The notes below the pieces were generated by a model that worked only from the letters and a program-made list of their open reading frames with translations, was not told the origin of the DNA and did not search any database. This document shows, one piece after another, positions 18,200 to 27,086 of a stretch of 64,000 nt of DNA (the stretch's first letter is position 1; every line of letters begins with the position of its first letter). The DNA lies in assembly GCF_031020795.1 (NCBI RefSeq), contig NZ_JAVHJP010000011.1, forward strand, positions 19,558 through 83,557, read 5' to 3'. The DNA comes from Hydrogenophaga pseudoflava (GTDB lineage Bacteria > Pseudomonadota > Gammaproteobacteria > Burkholderiales > Burkholderiaceae_C). Position numbers and translations under genes: made by a program.

Positions 18200-18606
18200 T
18201 TATAAAAAAGATGATGGAGAGTCCTTGGTTGCAAGTTCCTAGCGGCGGGTCCAGCAGCTGTGCAGGCTGCCGTCTGTCTGTGTTTGAGGTACCGCTGGTC
18301 GGATGTGCACGCGGTTGCGTCTGGTTGCAGCCGGGCGGCTACCGCCAGTCGGACAGTTGCGGGCGCAGGGGTAACAGTGCGTCTGAGCGCTTGAAATCGA
18401 GACCACGACGGCGTAACCTTAGGGCGTCGGTCTGATGACCGGCAACCAGCCGATCAGGCAGTTCAGCTGCCAGTCGGCTCACAACGGAAGCAATCTCTTG
18501 CTTCCAGGCGTCAGGGACATTCATCTCCCTGCCTGCCAACCCCGACGGCAAGTGCAATTTGCCCGCCGTCAACCCCGGCAGGTTCTCCTGCCGGGGTTTC
18601 TTTTTT
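18200..18606 (+). ncRNA. Candidate structured transcript of about 400 nt ending at a terminator
   Basis: The 700-bp gap between the transglycosylase and the DUF349 gene holds no convincing protein gene, although a short Cys-rich ORF (18212-18435, plus) and a 61-codon ORF (18339-18524, minus) exist. Five stem-loops follow one another on the plus strand: AGCCGA/TCGGCT (18448-18479, with an inner GGCAG/CTGCC), GGAAGCAA/TTGCTTCC (18486-18505), CAGGGA/TCCCTG (18512-18531), GACGGC/GCCGTC (18544-18570), and the terminator. A TATAAA-like box near 18200 could start the RNA. I looked for rnpB and tmRNA signatures and did not find them. It may be a new small RNA, a leader or a chance hairpin cluster. 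Confidence 0.35.
18573..18606 (+). terminator. Strong intrinsic terminator
   Basis: Perfect 10-bp stem CCCCGGCAGG / CCTGCCGGGG with a TTCT loop, followed by TTTCTTTTTT. The T-run is only on the plus strand, so it ends a rightward transcript, yet no clear plus-strand gene lies just upstream. This is the main reason to suspect a non-coding RNA or short ORF there. Confidence 0.9.
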
Positions 18607-18709
18607 GGGGGCCGGCATGCCAAGTCGGTAACGGGACATCCCGGGCGACAATAGCGGGTGCGGTCCATCGCCATTGGCGTGGGCGTTTCATATTGCTGTA
18701 CTTATCACT

Positions 18710-21376
18710 ATGTCGCTGTTTTCCTTGCGCAAGAGCGCGCCCCAGTCTCCCTCGTCCGATCCCGCCGCAACGCCGGCCGGTGGGGGCGCGGCGGCCTCGA
18801 CTCCGTCGGCCCATCCTCTTGATGCGTTGACGGGAGGTGCGTTCTCCGCGCCCACCAGCGGAGAGAGGGCTGCCCGGGTGCGCGCCTGGTTGCAGACCGA
18901 GCCCGCCTGGGACGCCATGAACGAGGTGTTCAAGGAACTCTCCCAGCGGGACCGCGGTGCAGCCAAACCCCTGAAGGAAAAGCTGGACGAACTCAAGCGC
19001 CAAAAGGCCCAGGAGCACATCGGCGTGGAATGGGCCCAGAAGGCCCAGGCGCTCATTGCGCAGTCGCGGCTCAACCTGGCCGATGCCATGGCCTGGCAGC
19101 GCGATGCGGCCAGGGCCGGGGCGCCGCTGTCGCGCGAACCGCTCGCCGGGCTCAAGGCGGCGCTGGCCGAACGCGTCAAGGCCATCGAAGACCTGCAGCA
19201 CCGGGTGCAGGTCGAGCGCGAGTCAGCGGTGTTGATGGCACAGCGCATCGAAATTCTCTCGACCAAGTCGTGGAAAGAAGCCCAGGCGGGTGTCGAGGGG
19301 CTGCGGGCGGATGTCCAGCAGTGGCAGGCGCAGGCCAGCGGGCTGGCCGACGACCCGCAGTGGCCCAGCGTCGAAGTCCGGTTCCCTCCCATGCTGGAGG
19401 CGTCACGGCAGCAGCTGCAGCTGGTCTGGGATGCCTTTGAAGCCGCGCTGGCTCAAGCGGTGGCTGCGGATGCGGACCCGCAGGCGCCATTGCCGGCCGT
19501 GCCGGTTTGGGCCGATGAACTGCGGCAGGCGCGGGGCGTCGAAGCGCCGCCTGAAGTTGACAAGACAGATGCGCAGGCGACCGAGCGGCGTGCCCGGGCC
19601 AGGGCGGATCTGCAGAAGGCGCTGGAAACGCTCGAACGCGAGCTGGCGCAGGGACACGGCAAAGCCACCCCCAAGGCGGCGGCGGATGTCCGGGCCCTGT
19701 TGCGATCGTCAAGCCGGTTGGTGGGCGCCGAGCTCGAAGGCAAGGCGAATGCGATCTTGGCCCAGGCTGGCGAACTGGAAGACTGGCAACGCTGGCGCGC
19801 CGACCAGCAGCGTGAGGAACTGGTCCGCAAAGCCGAAGCCCTGCTGGCTGCGCCGGAAGGGCAGCGTCTGGGCGGTCGCAAGATGCAGGAAACCCTGCGC
19901 GGCCTGCGGGAACAGTGGAAGACGACCGACCAGGGCGGGCAGGCCAACCACGCGCTCTGGAAACGTTTCGATGAGGCTTGCACTCTGGCGCACAAGGAGG
20001 TCGAGGTGTGGCTGACCCAGGTGCGTCAGCAGGCGGAGGCCCACCGGGCCCAGCGGCTGGCCATCATCGAGGAGGTCAAGGCCTGGACCGTGGCCCATGC
20101 CGGCCAAGCCGACTGGAAAAGCCAAATCCGCGATCTGCACGCCTTTTCCGAGCGTTGGCGCGAGGCCGGACATCTCAGCGAAAAAGCATTCGCCGAGATG
20201 CAGCCGCTCTGGAAGGAGGCCATGCACGCCGCCCACGTCGAGCTGGAAGCCGCCCAGGCGGAGAGTGTGGCGCGTCGCCGCGCCATGATCGACGAAGCGG
20301 TGGCGCTCGGCGAGGCGCCGCAGTTGCGCATCGATGCGGTGAAGGCCCTGCAGCAGCGCTGGCAGGCCGAAGCGCACGCGGTGCCGCTTGAAAGGAAGCA
20401 GGAACAGAAGCTCTGGGAGGCGTTCCGCCAGCCGATCGACGCCGCGTTCCAGCGCAAGAGCTCCGAGCGGGAGCGCACTGTGGCCACCCTGAATGCGCAC
20501 GACCAGCGCGTGCTTGATGCGGCGCGTACGCTTGATGCGGCCAGCGCCAGCGGCGATGCTCAGCAGATCCGGGCGGCACAGCTGGCACTGGAACAGGCGA
20601 TGCGGGGCGAAACCCCTGCGCAGGACGCTCCCCAAGCCGCGCCTCTGGATGGAGCGGCGGAGGGTGAAGCGCCGGCCGAGGCCAACGCGCCAACCGCTGC
20701 TGCGCCTGCACCGGCGGCTGCGCCCGCCCGCAAGCTCGTGGCCATGCGGGGTGATGACCGGCCGGGCATGAAAAAGGCAGAGCCCGTGGCACGGGACGAG
20801 CGCCGTGGGCCGGCAGGACGGGATGGCCGCGGCGGCGCCCGTGACGCCGGCAGGGGAGGGCGCGAGGGCTGGGGCGATGCCCGCCCGCCTCGCGAACACC
20901 GGGGTGCGCCGGCGCCCAGGCTGGGCGATGCGGCGTTCCGTGCACAGCGTCAGGCGCTTGAGCATGCTGAAGTGGCGCTGCGCAAGCTGGCGGCGCAGGC
21001 GCATGGCGAGGTGCTCACTCAGCTGCTGACCGCCTGGGAACAGCGTGACCCGGCGGCTGTGCCCCCGGCCCAGGCGCTGGGTGGCCGTGCGGTGGCTGCG
21101 TCGCGCAGTGCCTGGGTGCAGTCACTGGGGGCCGCTCCTGCTGCGGCCGTGCCGGCCGAGGCCTTGCTGCGCCTGGAGATGGCGGCCGAGGTGCCGACGC
21201 CTGCGGACCAGGTAGAGGCGCGCAGGCTTCTGCAGTTGCAGATGCTGACCCGGCGTCACGAGGCCGCTCCTGTGGACACTTGGCCACAGGATGTGGCCCG
21301 GGTGCTGGCGGCGTCGTTTGACGCGGGGGCTGCGCGACGCTTGCAGCAGGCGCTGAAGGTGCTGTTGAGGCGTTGA
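18710..21376 (+). CDS. DUF349 domain-containing protein
   Basis: An 888-residue protein with repeated alpha-helical DUF349-type segments (each rich in W, K, E, such as LWKRFDEACTLAH, LHAFSERWREAGHLSEKAF and LWEAFRQPIDAAFQRK). The start is ATG 18710 (MSLFSLRKSAPQ); an upstream ATG at 18674 is less likely. A low-complexity Ala/Pro stretch (about 640-680) and an Arg/Gly-rich region (about 688-738) separate the repeats from a C-terminal helical part. DUF349 proteins are of unknown function. The RG-rich linker is reminiscent of RNA-binding tails (inference). It has no near neighbours on its strand. Confidence 0.85.
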   Translation: MSLFSLRKSAPQSPSSDPAATPAGGGAAASTPSAHPLDALTGGAFSAPTSGERAARVRAWLQTEPAWDAMNEVFKELSQRDRGAAKPLKEKLDELKRQKAQEHIGVEWAQKAQALIAQSRLNLADAMAWQRDAARAGAPLSREPLAGLKAALAERVKAIEDLQHRVQVERESAVLMAQRIEILSTKSWKEAQAGVEGLRADVQQWQAQASGLADDPQWPSVEVRFPPMLEASRQQLQLVWDAFEAALAQAVAADADPQAPLPAVPVWADELRQARGVEAPPEVDKTDAQATERRARARADLQKALETLERELAQGHGKATPKAAADVRALLRSSSRLVGAELEGKANAILAQAGELEDWQRWRADQQREELVRKAEALLAAPEGQRLGGRKMQETLRGLREQWKTTDQGGQANHALWKRFDEACTLAHKEVEVWLTQVRQQAEAHRAQRLAIIEEVKAWTVAHAGQADWKSQIRDLHAFSERWREAGHLSEKAFAEMQPLWKEAMHAAHVELEAAQAESVARRRAMIDEAVALGEAPQLRIDAVKALQQRWQAEAHAVPLERKQEQKLWEAFRQPIDAAFQRKSSERERTVATLNAHDQRVLDAARTLDAASASGDAQQIRAAQLALEQAMRGETPAQDAPQAAPLDGAAEGEAPAEANAPTAAAPAPAAAPARKLVAMRGDDRPGMKKAEPVARDERRGPAGRDGRGGARDAGRGGREGWGDARPPREHRGAPAPRLGDAAFRAQRQALEHAEVALRKLAAQAHGEVLTQLLTAWEQRDPAAVPPAQALGGRAVAASRSAWVQSLGAAPAAAVPAEALLRLEMAAEVPTPADQVEARRLLQLQMLTRRHEAAPVDTWPQDVARVLAASFDAGAARRLQQALKVLLRR

Positions 21377-21398
21377 TGAGAGCGGACCGTCCGGGTGC

Positions 21399-22247
21399 TC
21401 AGGTGTCCGGGCGGAAGAAGCCGTCGTAAAGCAGGAGAAGCGCCGGAAACTCCTGGGCGAACCGACCGCGGCTGACGAAGTACGCCTCGCAGGTCACGGC
21501 AAAAAACTCCGCCGGGTCGGTGGCCGCGTAGCTGTCCAGCCAGGGGCGTTCGGCACCGAAGCGCTCCGCCATGGACACGCTTTCTCTGAAATGGTCGTAG
21601 GCCTGCGTCATGGCGCGGCGCCAGTGTTCGCGGGCCTGGGCGTCGCTGCGGGTGCCCCAGAGTCCCGCCACGAGAGCCGGCGCGCCGTCGGGACTGCCGC
21701 CGGCGTGCATGCCCCGCATGTCGATCTTGTGCACGAACTCGTGGATCACCACGTTGCTGCCGGTGCTCGCGGCATCGGGTGCCTGGCGAACCTCCTGCCA
21801 GCTCAGCATGACAGGGCCGCGGTCCATGGCCTCGCCGGCGAGCACCTCATCGTAGTGGTGGACCACCCCGCTGGCGTCTGCCACGCGGCGGCGCGCCAGT
21901 GCAGCTCCCGGCTGCACCACGATGCCGACGAAATCGTCGTACCAGGCCAGGGCGTCCAGCGGATGGGATGCCAGACGCCCGGAGGGCGGTCGGATGTGCA
22001 GCAGGGGTATGCACGCCTGGGCAGCGATCGCCAGCGCCATGGCGTCGGTGATGACGAGTCCATGGGCGCCGTGAAACTCCTTTTCCATAAGAAAGTGGCC
22101 GCTGAGCTGGCGCAGGTGGTTCCGATCCGGCCCCGAGAGTTCGGCCAGAAAGGGATGGGAATTCAGAATGGTCGCCCAAAGCCCGGCCGGGACAGGGGGC
22201 TCCGCCCGCCAGCGGCGCGGGAGCCAGCGCTGCAGCGTCTGAATCAC
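21399..22247 (-). CDS. MtfA-like zinc-dependent peptidase (M90 family)
   Basis: A 282-residue protein related to MtfA, a cytosolic zinc peptidase that in enterobacteria also binds the Mlc repressor and affects glucose PTS expression. The zinc motif HEFVHKID (HExxH) lies at about residue 168 within NVVIHEFVHKIDMR, with ESVSMAERFG and DPAEFFAVTCEAYF downstream, the latter probably giving the third ligand. The start is GTG 22247, overlapping the lpxH stop (GTGA). A PTS role here is not established. It converges with the DUF349 gene, 22 bp apart. Confidence 0.85.
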   Translation of the reverse strand: MIQTLQRWLPRRWRAEPPVPAGLWATILNSHPFLAELSGPDRNHLRQLSGHFLMEKEFHGAHGLVITDAMALAIAAQACIPLLHIRPPSGRLASHPLDALAWYDDFVGIVVQPGAALARRRVADASGVVHHYDEVLAGEAMDRGPVMLSWQEVRQAPDAASTGSNVVIHEFVHKIDMRGMHAGGSPDGAPALVAGLWGTRSDAQAREHWRRAMTQAYDHFRESVSMAERFGAERPWLDSYAATDPAEFFAVTCEAYFVSRGRFAQEFPALLLLYDGFFRPDT

Positions 22248-23038
22248 GGGCGCAGGTGGGAGAAACCGCTGCGGTCCAGCCGCAGGATGTCCAGCCGGGC
22301 GGGATCGGCTGCCGCGTCCCAGTCGCTGAGCACCACACGCCGGAGGCCGTCTCCCAGGTCGTGTGTCGCGGGCCGGTGGGTGTGTCCGTGGATCAGCGTT
22401 TCGGCATCGGCGGCCCGAAGCCAGCGGCGCGCTTCTTCTGCGTCCACGTCCGCCCATAGTGCAGGGTCGTGCGCCAGGCTCTTCTTGCGGGCTTCGCTGC
22501 GTTCGCGCAGGTCGCGCGCCACGGCTTCCCGCTGCGCGAGCGGTTGGGCCAGGAAGCTGCGCTGCCATTCTGCAGAGCGGACCATGGCGCGAAAAGCCAG
22601 GTAGTCGGTGTCGTCCAGGCACAGCGCGTCGCCGTGGCTGAGCAGCCAGCGCTTTCCGGCGAATTCCAGCACCGTCGGGTCGTCCAGACCCTGCATGCCG
22701 CAGGCTCTCAGAGCAGAAGGGCCAATAAGGAAATCCCGGTTGCCACACATGAAGAACACCGGCGTGTCGATGCTGTGCTGGTGCAGTTGCCGGGCACACA
22801 GGGAACCGAAAGAGTCTGGGTTCTCCAGCGCATCGTCTCCGACCCACACTTCAAACAGGTCGCCAAGGATGATCAGCGCATCGGCCCGCTCCGAGGGGCG
22901 GCGCTCCAGGTAGCGTTGCCACGCCTCCAACGTCTGTGGCTCCCCGGGGTGCAGATGGAGGTCCGAAATGAAATCGACCGCCTGCCAATGCGCGGAAGCG
23001 CGCAACTCGGCCAGGCGGTCGAACGACGGGTTCGTCAT
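22244..23038 (-). CDS. lpxH: LpxH, UDP-2,3-diacylglucosamine diphosphatase
   Basis: A 264-residue calcineurin-like phosphoesterase that cleaves UDP-2,3-diacylglucosamine to lipid X in lipid A synthesis. Metal-binding motifs are all present: DFISDLHLHPG, GDLFEVWVGDD, GNRDFLIG, LSHGDALCLDD and HGHTHRPATH. Start ATG 23038, 23 bp after the ppiB stop. The gene order ppi-lpxH is common in proteobacteria. The C-terminus overlaps the mtfA-like gene by 4 bp. Confidence 0.94.
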   Translation of the reverse strand: MTNPSFDRLAELRASAHWQAVDFISDLHLHPGEPQTLEAWQRYLERRPSERADALIILGDLFEVWVGDDALENPDSFGSLCARQLHQHSIDTPVFFMCGNRDFLIGPSALRACGMQGLDDPTVLEFAGKRWLLSHGDALCLDDTDYLAFRAMVRSAEWQRSFLAQPLAQREAVARDLRERSEARKKSLAHDPALWADVDAEEARRWLRAADAETLIHGHTHRPATHDLGDGLRRVVLSDWDAAADPARLDILRLDRSGFSHLRP

Positions 23039-23061
23039 GGGTCAGGGGCGGACCCTGAGCT

Positions 23062-23568
23062 TCAGAGCGCGACCGCCTTTTCGATCACCACGTCCTGTTT
23101 GGGCACGTCGTCGTGGAAGCCACGGCGGCCGGTGGGCGTGGCTTCGATCTTCTTCACCACGTCGGACCCCGACACCACCTTGCCGAACACCGCATAGCCC
23201 CAACCCTGGGCGCTCGGAGCGGTGTGGTTGAGGAAGGCGTTGTTGGCCACGTTGATGAAGAACTGGGCGCTGGCCGAGTGCGGGTCGCTGGTGCGCGCCA
23301 TGGCCACGGTGTAGATCTCGTTGCGCAGGCCGTTGTTGGCTTCGTTCTGGATCGGCGCGTCGGTGGCTTTCTGGTTCATGCCGGGCTCGAAACCGCCTCC
23401 CTGCACCATGAAGCCGGGGATCACGCGGTGGAACACGGTGTTGTTGTAGTGGCCCTTGTTGACATAGGCCAGGAAGTTGGCGGTCGTCAGGGGGGCTTTC
23501 TCGGCATCGAGTTCGAGCGTGATGACGCCGAGGCCCGCGATGTGCAGTTCGACCTGGGGGTTGGCCAT
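23062..23568 (-). CDS. ppiB: Cyclophilin-type peptidyl-prolyl isomerase, cytoplasmic (PpiB-like)
   Basis: A 168-residue cyclophilin without signal peptide. It begins MANPQVELHIAGLGVITLELD, then TANFLAYVNKGHYNNTVFHRVIPGFMVQGG (active-site FHRV) and AMARTSDPHSASAQFFINVANN, the standard cyclophilin core. It catalyses cis-trans isomerisation of prolyl bonds. It sits 2 bp after a signal-peptide-bearing paralogue and precedes lpxH. Confidence 0.93.
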   Translation of the reverse strand: MANPQVELHIAGLGVITLELDAEKAPLTTANFLAYVNKGHYNNTVFHRVIPGFMVQGGGFEPGMNQKATDAPIQNEANNGLRNEIYTVAMARTSDPHSASAQFFINVANNAFLNHTAPSAQGWGYAVFGKVVSGSDVVKKIEATPTGRRGFHDDVPKQDVVIEKAVAL

Positions 23569-23570
23569 GT

Positions 23571-24296
23571 TCAGTTCTCCAGAGTGGCTTTGAGGATGGT
23601 GACGGGCGTTTTGGGAACGTCCGTCGGGAAGGGGCCGCCGGCACCTGTGGGTGTGGCCTTGATCTTGTTGACCACTTCCATGCCGGCAATCACCTTGCCG
23701 AACACGGTGTAGCCGAACAGCTGCCCCGCGGCCAGCAGGTTGGCGCGGGGCACATTTTCATAGACACGGCCGCCATATTCGAAACGCGGCACCGGATCCC
23801 CTGGCGGGATGGGGGTCGGGTCCAGAAATGCGTTGTCCTTGACGTTGATGAAAAACTGGGCGGTCGCGGAGTGCGGGTCATTGGTGCGCGCCATGGCGAC
23901 CGTGCCCACCACGTTGCGCGGGCCACCCCGTTCCAGCGCCGCCTGACCCTCGTGTGCGACCGGCGCGCGGGTCGGTTTCTCCCGGTACTTGGCGTCGTAT
24001 CCGCCGCCCTGAACCATGAAGTTGTCGATCACGCGGTGAAACACCGTGCCGTCGTAGTGCTTGTCACGGACGTATTGAAGGAAGTTCTCGACCGTCTTGG
24101 GCGCCTTGTCCGGGTAGAGCTCCAGAACGATGTCGCCGGCCGAGGTGCTCAGGCGGACCTTGGGGTTCGGCGCGCCCGCTGCCACGGCGTCGGACATCGG
24201 CAGCGCGCCTAAGCTGCATGCCGCCAGTCCGGCTACTGCAAGGGCGCGCACCATGGTCCGGCGGCACGAAGAGGTGTGATCGAACTCAGACGGCAT
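23571..24296 (-). CDS. Cyclophilin-type peptidyl-prolyl isomerase, exported (PpiA-like)
   Basis: A 241-residue cyclophilin with an N-terminal signal peptide (MVRALAVAGLAACSLGALPM, cleavage near VAAGA). The core is conserved (YDGTVFHRVIDNFMVQGG, AMARTNDPHSATAQFFINV). An insert of about 25 residues around IPPGDPVPRFEYGG differs from the cytosolic copy. It probably folds proteins in the periplasm. The ATG at 24296 overlaps the L,D-transpeptidase stop (ATGA), so it is co-translated with it. Confidence 0.9.
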   Translation of the reverse strand: MPSEFDHTSSCRRTMVRALAVAGLAACSLGALPMSDAVAAGAPNPKVRLSTSAGDIVLELYPDKAPKTVENFLQYVRDKHYDGTVFHRVIDNFMVQGGGYDAKYREKPTRAPVAHEGQAALERGGPRNVVGTVAMARTNDPHSATAQFFINVKDNAFLDPTPIPPGDPVPRFEYGGRVYENVPRANLLAAGQLFGYTVFGKVIAGMEVVNKIKATPTGAGGPFPTDVPKTPVTILKATLEN

Positions 24297-25753
24297 CAGG
24301 GTGTTCCCTCGTGAAAAATCTTCCATTGGTCGCCCTCAAGAGACCAGTACTGGCGCCGGGTCACTCCTCGGCTTTGGCCTTGGGGCACCTCCCCGAAGGT
24401 GACCACCATCGTGTCCTGCTGATCCTTCCAGCGCAATACGGACACGTCCTTGATATCGACCGCCCTCGCGCTTTTCACAGAGTCCGGTCCGCCATCGGCG
24501 CGCAGCTTGCTCGAGTAGAACGCAATCAGGCGGTCGTTCTGTCCGGTGCTCTTGGCCGCTTGCCAGGAGGCCAACGCGGCCTCGAAGGTGCGCCGTTCTC
24601 CGTCGAGTGCCTCGGGTGCCACCCATTGGAGTTCTGGTGCGATCACCACCGGTGTGGTGCGGATCTGAACGGTGGACAGCAGGCGCTCGAGATCCGGGTT
24701 GGAAAGTACCACGCAACCGTCCGAGGCTTGCGGTGCCCGGACGAACTGCTCGCTGGGCGTGCCGTGAAGCCAGATGCCACTGCCCGTCTTGCCACGCTGC
24801 ATGTCCAGCGGGTTCGGGTAGTTGATGGGCAGCGCGCCGACGCCATAGAGGTCGGGCAGGCTCTCGGGATGCAGGGTGCTCGTGATGTAGTACACGCCCA
24901 GAGGGGTGCGCTTGTCGCCTTCCACCTCTTTTTCGATACCCGACAAGCCGACCGAGATGTAGAAATCTCCCAGAAGTTTGAGCTTGGGCGGGGCGGCGAG
25001 CAAACCGCCAGCGTTGCCAGCGGGTGTCAGGTTTTCGAACAGGTACAGGCGCGACCGGGAGGCGTCCACGGCAATCGCGTGCCTGCTCTGAGAGGCCAAG
25101 CTCAGGAACTGGGACGGAATGGCTCCCTCGGGGGGGCGTTCAGTCAACGCCCGCAGGCGTCGGCGGGACTCGTCGCGCAGAACAGCGAGCTGCTGGGCCG
25201 CCGCCGTGGCGGCGGTGTCGGGCACATCGCCCAGCTGGCGGACCGGCCGAACCTGCAGGCTCAACAGGTCGCCGTGCACGAGGTGCGCGAGGTGGAAATT
25301 GGGATGATCGTGGACCAGGCGCTCCACCTGCGACAGCGCCTCACGGTGCTGGCCTTGGCTGATGAGTCGGTAGATGCCGATCAGCCTGGCCTCTGCTCGG
25401 CCTAGCAGTGGGGCAACGTGGGACATGGCCTCGTCGGACAGCGGCTGTGGCTGCAGGCCTGAGGGGCTCCTGGCCGATCGGATGAGCTCGGACGCCTGCT
25501 GCACCCGGGCCACGGCGACATTCATCAGTGATGAGCCCGCCTCCGTTGCGTTGCCCGGGGAAGCTGATCCGGCCGATAAGGAGAAGAGAGTGTCTCGAGA
25601 GTCCTGGGGCAGGAGGGCAATGAGCGCGCCCGACAATGCGGAGAGGGCCAAGGCCCCAAGGAGCCACCGGGGCAGGCCCCCAGAGCCAGGGGGGCGCAGG
25701 GAGGCGGCTGGGACGCTGGCGTGACCCCGTTGGAAAAACCGCCGACCCGCCAT
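24296..25753 (-). CDS. L,D-transpeptidase (YkuD domain), membrane anchored
   Basis: A 485-residue protein with a transmembrane anchor at about residues 30-47, a helical middle part, and a YkuD L,D-transpeptidase domain. The catalytic signature is GIWLHGTPSE followed by ASDGCVVLSNPDL (Cys about 345). It would cross-link peptidoglycan 3-3 or anchor proteins to it. It resembles ErfK/YbiS family members but has a C-terminal extension of about 120 residues with NTF2-like character. The start overlaps the upstream TPR gene (ATGA), suggesting a functional pair. Confidence 0.87.
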   Translation of the reverse strand: MAGRRFFQRGHASVPAASLRPPGSGGLPRWLLGALALSALSGALIALLPQDSRDTLFSLSAGSASPGNATEAGSSLMNVAVARVQQASELIRSARSPSGLQPQPLSDEAMSHVAPLLGRAEARLIGIYRLISQGQHREALSQVERLVHDHPNFHLAHLVHGDLLSLQVRPVRQLGDVPDTAATAAAQQLAVLRDESRRRLRALTERPPEGAIPSQFLSLASQSRHAIAVDASRSRLYLFENLTPAGNAGGLLAAPPKLKLLGDFYISVGLSGIEKEVEGDKRTPLGVYYITSTLHPESLPDLYGVGALPINYPNPLDMQRGKTGSGIWLHGTPSEQFVRAPQASDGCVVLSNPDLERLLSTVQIRTTPVVIAPELQWVAPEALDGERRTFEAALASWQAAKSTGQNDRLIAFYSSKLRADGGPDSVKSARAVDIKDVSVLRWKDQQDTMVVTFGEVPQGQSRGVTRRQYWSLEGDQWKIFHEGTP

Positions 25754-26796
25754 CAGGATCCCGTGGATTCGCGCACGATCAGCCAGCGGTTTCCGCTCTT
25801 GACCAGGTCCAGGGTCTTGCGGCTGGTCACGCTCAGCGAATCGGACGAATAGGCTTGGCGGAACTTGGCCGAAGCACGGTCACCGTTGACCGAAACGGAG
25901 AGCTCGCTGATGTCCACGTCGATGCGGTTGCGCGGCATGATGCGTGCCTTGCGATCAGCCTCCCACTCGCTGCGGCTCTGCCCTCCGGGAGGCGTGAAAC
26001 TGCCGGCGTAGGCCCCCAGATAACCCGACATGTTCTTGCTGGACCAGGCCTTGGCCCAGGCCGCGACAGCCGCTTCCACATCACCCTCGCTATTCACCGG
26101 GGCCGCGGGCGCCTGGGCAGCCGTTGCTGCCGGTGCCGGCGCGGCGGGCTTCGCCGCAGCCACGGGGGCCGTGGCCGGTGCAGGGGCTGCCGCGGGTTTG
26201 GCCCCCTTGGTGTCGGCTGCAAAAAGGTTGCGAATCAGGCTCAGCTTGGGAGCCACTCCGGCATTGCCCGCATCCAGCTGAAGCGCCTTGCTGTACGCCT
26301 GGCTGGCCAGCTTGGCGTAGACGTCCCCAAGGTTTTCGTGCGCAGTGGCGTAGCTGGGGTTGGTCCGGATCGCCATCTCGAGGGCTGCCCGCGCCTTGTC
26401 GAACTGGCTCTGCCCGGCGTACAGGACCGCGAGGTTGTTGTAGGGTTCGGGCAGCTCGGGGAACTCTTCGGTCAGCTTCTGGAACGTGGCGACGGCATCG
26501 GCCTGTTTGCCGCTTTCGGTTTGGATCACGCCTTTGAGGAAGCGCATCTGGGGATCCCGGGGCTTGCCTGCAAGATACTGATCGGCCTTGGCCATGGCCT
26601 CAGGGAGCTGCCCTGCTCGCAAGAGGCGATTGACCTCCGCGTAGTCGTCGCCCTGTGCTTGGGCCAGCGGCGCCGCGAGGGCTGCGGAAACCGCCACGCA
26701 CAGAGCCATCAGGCGCAGCGGAGCGAAGGTTCGCCGGGTACCGGAACTGCGGAGGGAGACGGTCTGGGCAGAGGGAAAGTGCATGGGGTGGATCAT
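25753..26796 (-). CDS. Exported tetratricopeptide-repeat protein with C-terminal NTF2/Cds6-like domain
   Basis: A 347-residue secreted protein. The signal peptide ends near APLAQAQ. TPR-like helices span about residues 40-165 (YAEVNRLLRAGQLPEAMAKADQYL, AVATFQKLTEEFPELPEPYNNLAVLY and ATAHENLGDVYAKLA). An Ala/Pro linker (about 190-235) leads to a C-terminal NTF2-like domain (VAAWAKAWSSKNMSGYLGAY), as also found on L,D-transpeptidase partners. ATG 26796 is preceded by GAGGTCAC, a good ribosome-binding site. Function is probably cell-wall related through its overlapping L,D-transpeptidase neighbour. Confidence 0.82.
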   Translation of the reverse strand: MIHPMHFPSAQTVSLRSSGTRRTFAPLRLMALCVAVSAALAAPLAQAQGDDYAEVNRLLRAGQLPEAMAKADQYLAGKPRDPQMRFLKGVIQTESGKQADAVATFQKLTEEFPELPEPYNNLAVLYAGQSQFDKARAALEMAIRTNPSYATAHENLGDVYAKLASQAYSKALQLDAGNAGVAPKLSLIRNLFAADTKGAKPAAAPAPATAPVAAAKPAAPAPAATAAQAPAAPVNSEGDVEAAVAAWAKAWSSKNMSGYLGAYAGSFTPPGGQSRSEWEADRKARIMPRNRIDVDISELSVSVNGDRASAKFRQAYSSDSLSVTSRKTLDLVKSGNRWLIVRESTGS

Positions 26797-27086
26797 GTGA
26801 CCTCAGATGGCGACAACAGCGAACCGAAGGCCGGCCCGGACCGGTCCGCGAATACTATAGCGCTCCTGTGTGCGGGCATCGAAAACGCCGGTTCCGCAGT
26901 GGGCTGGATATACTGACGCATTGTATCTGAGGGTACCCGCCGGGCCCTGCAGTTCGGTGTGCATGCGACGGGGGTGTGATGCCCGCTGTTCTCGCGCTTC
27001 GTTGTCCCTGAATCCTGTCGACGCCCCAGGTCGAGCGGTACCCTGTCTGCAGGCGTGCGCCGGTCGGACCTTTCGGCTGGCCTTCC

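Noticed and set aside
18200..18606. RNase P RNA or tmRNA
   Set aside because: The length and terminator would fit, but the conserved rnpB core and the tmRNA ends (including CCA) are absent.
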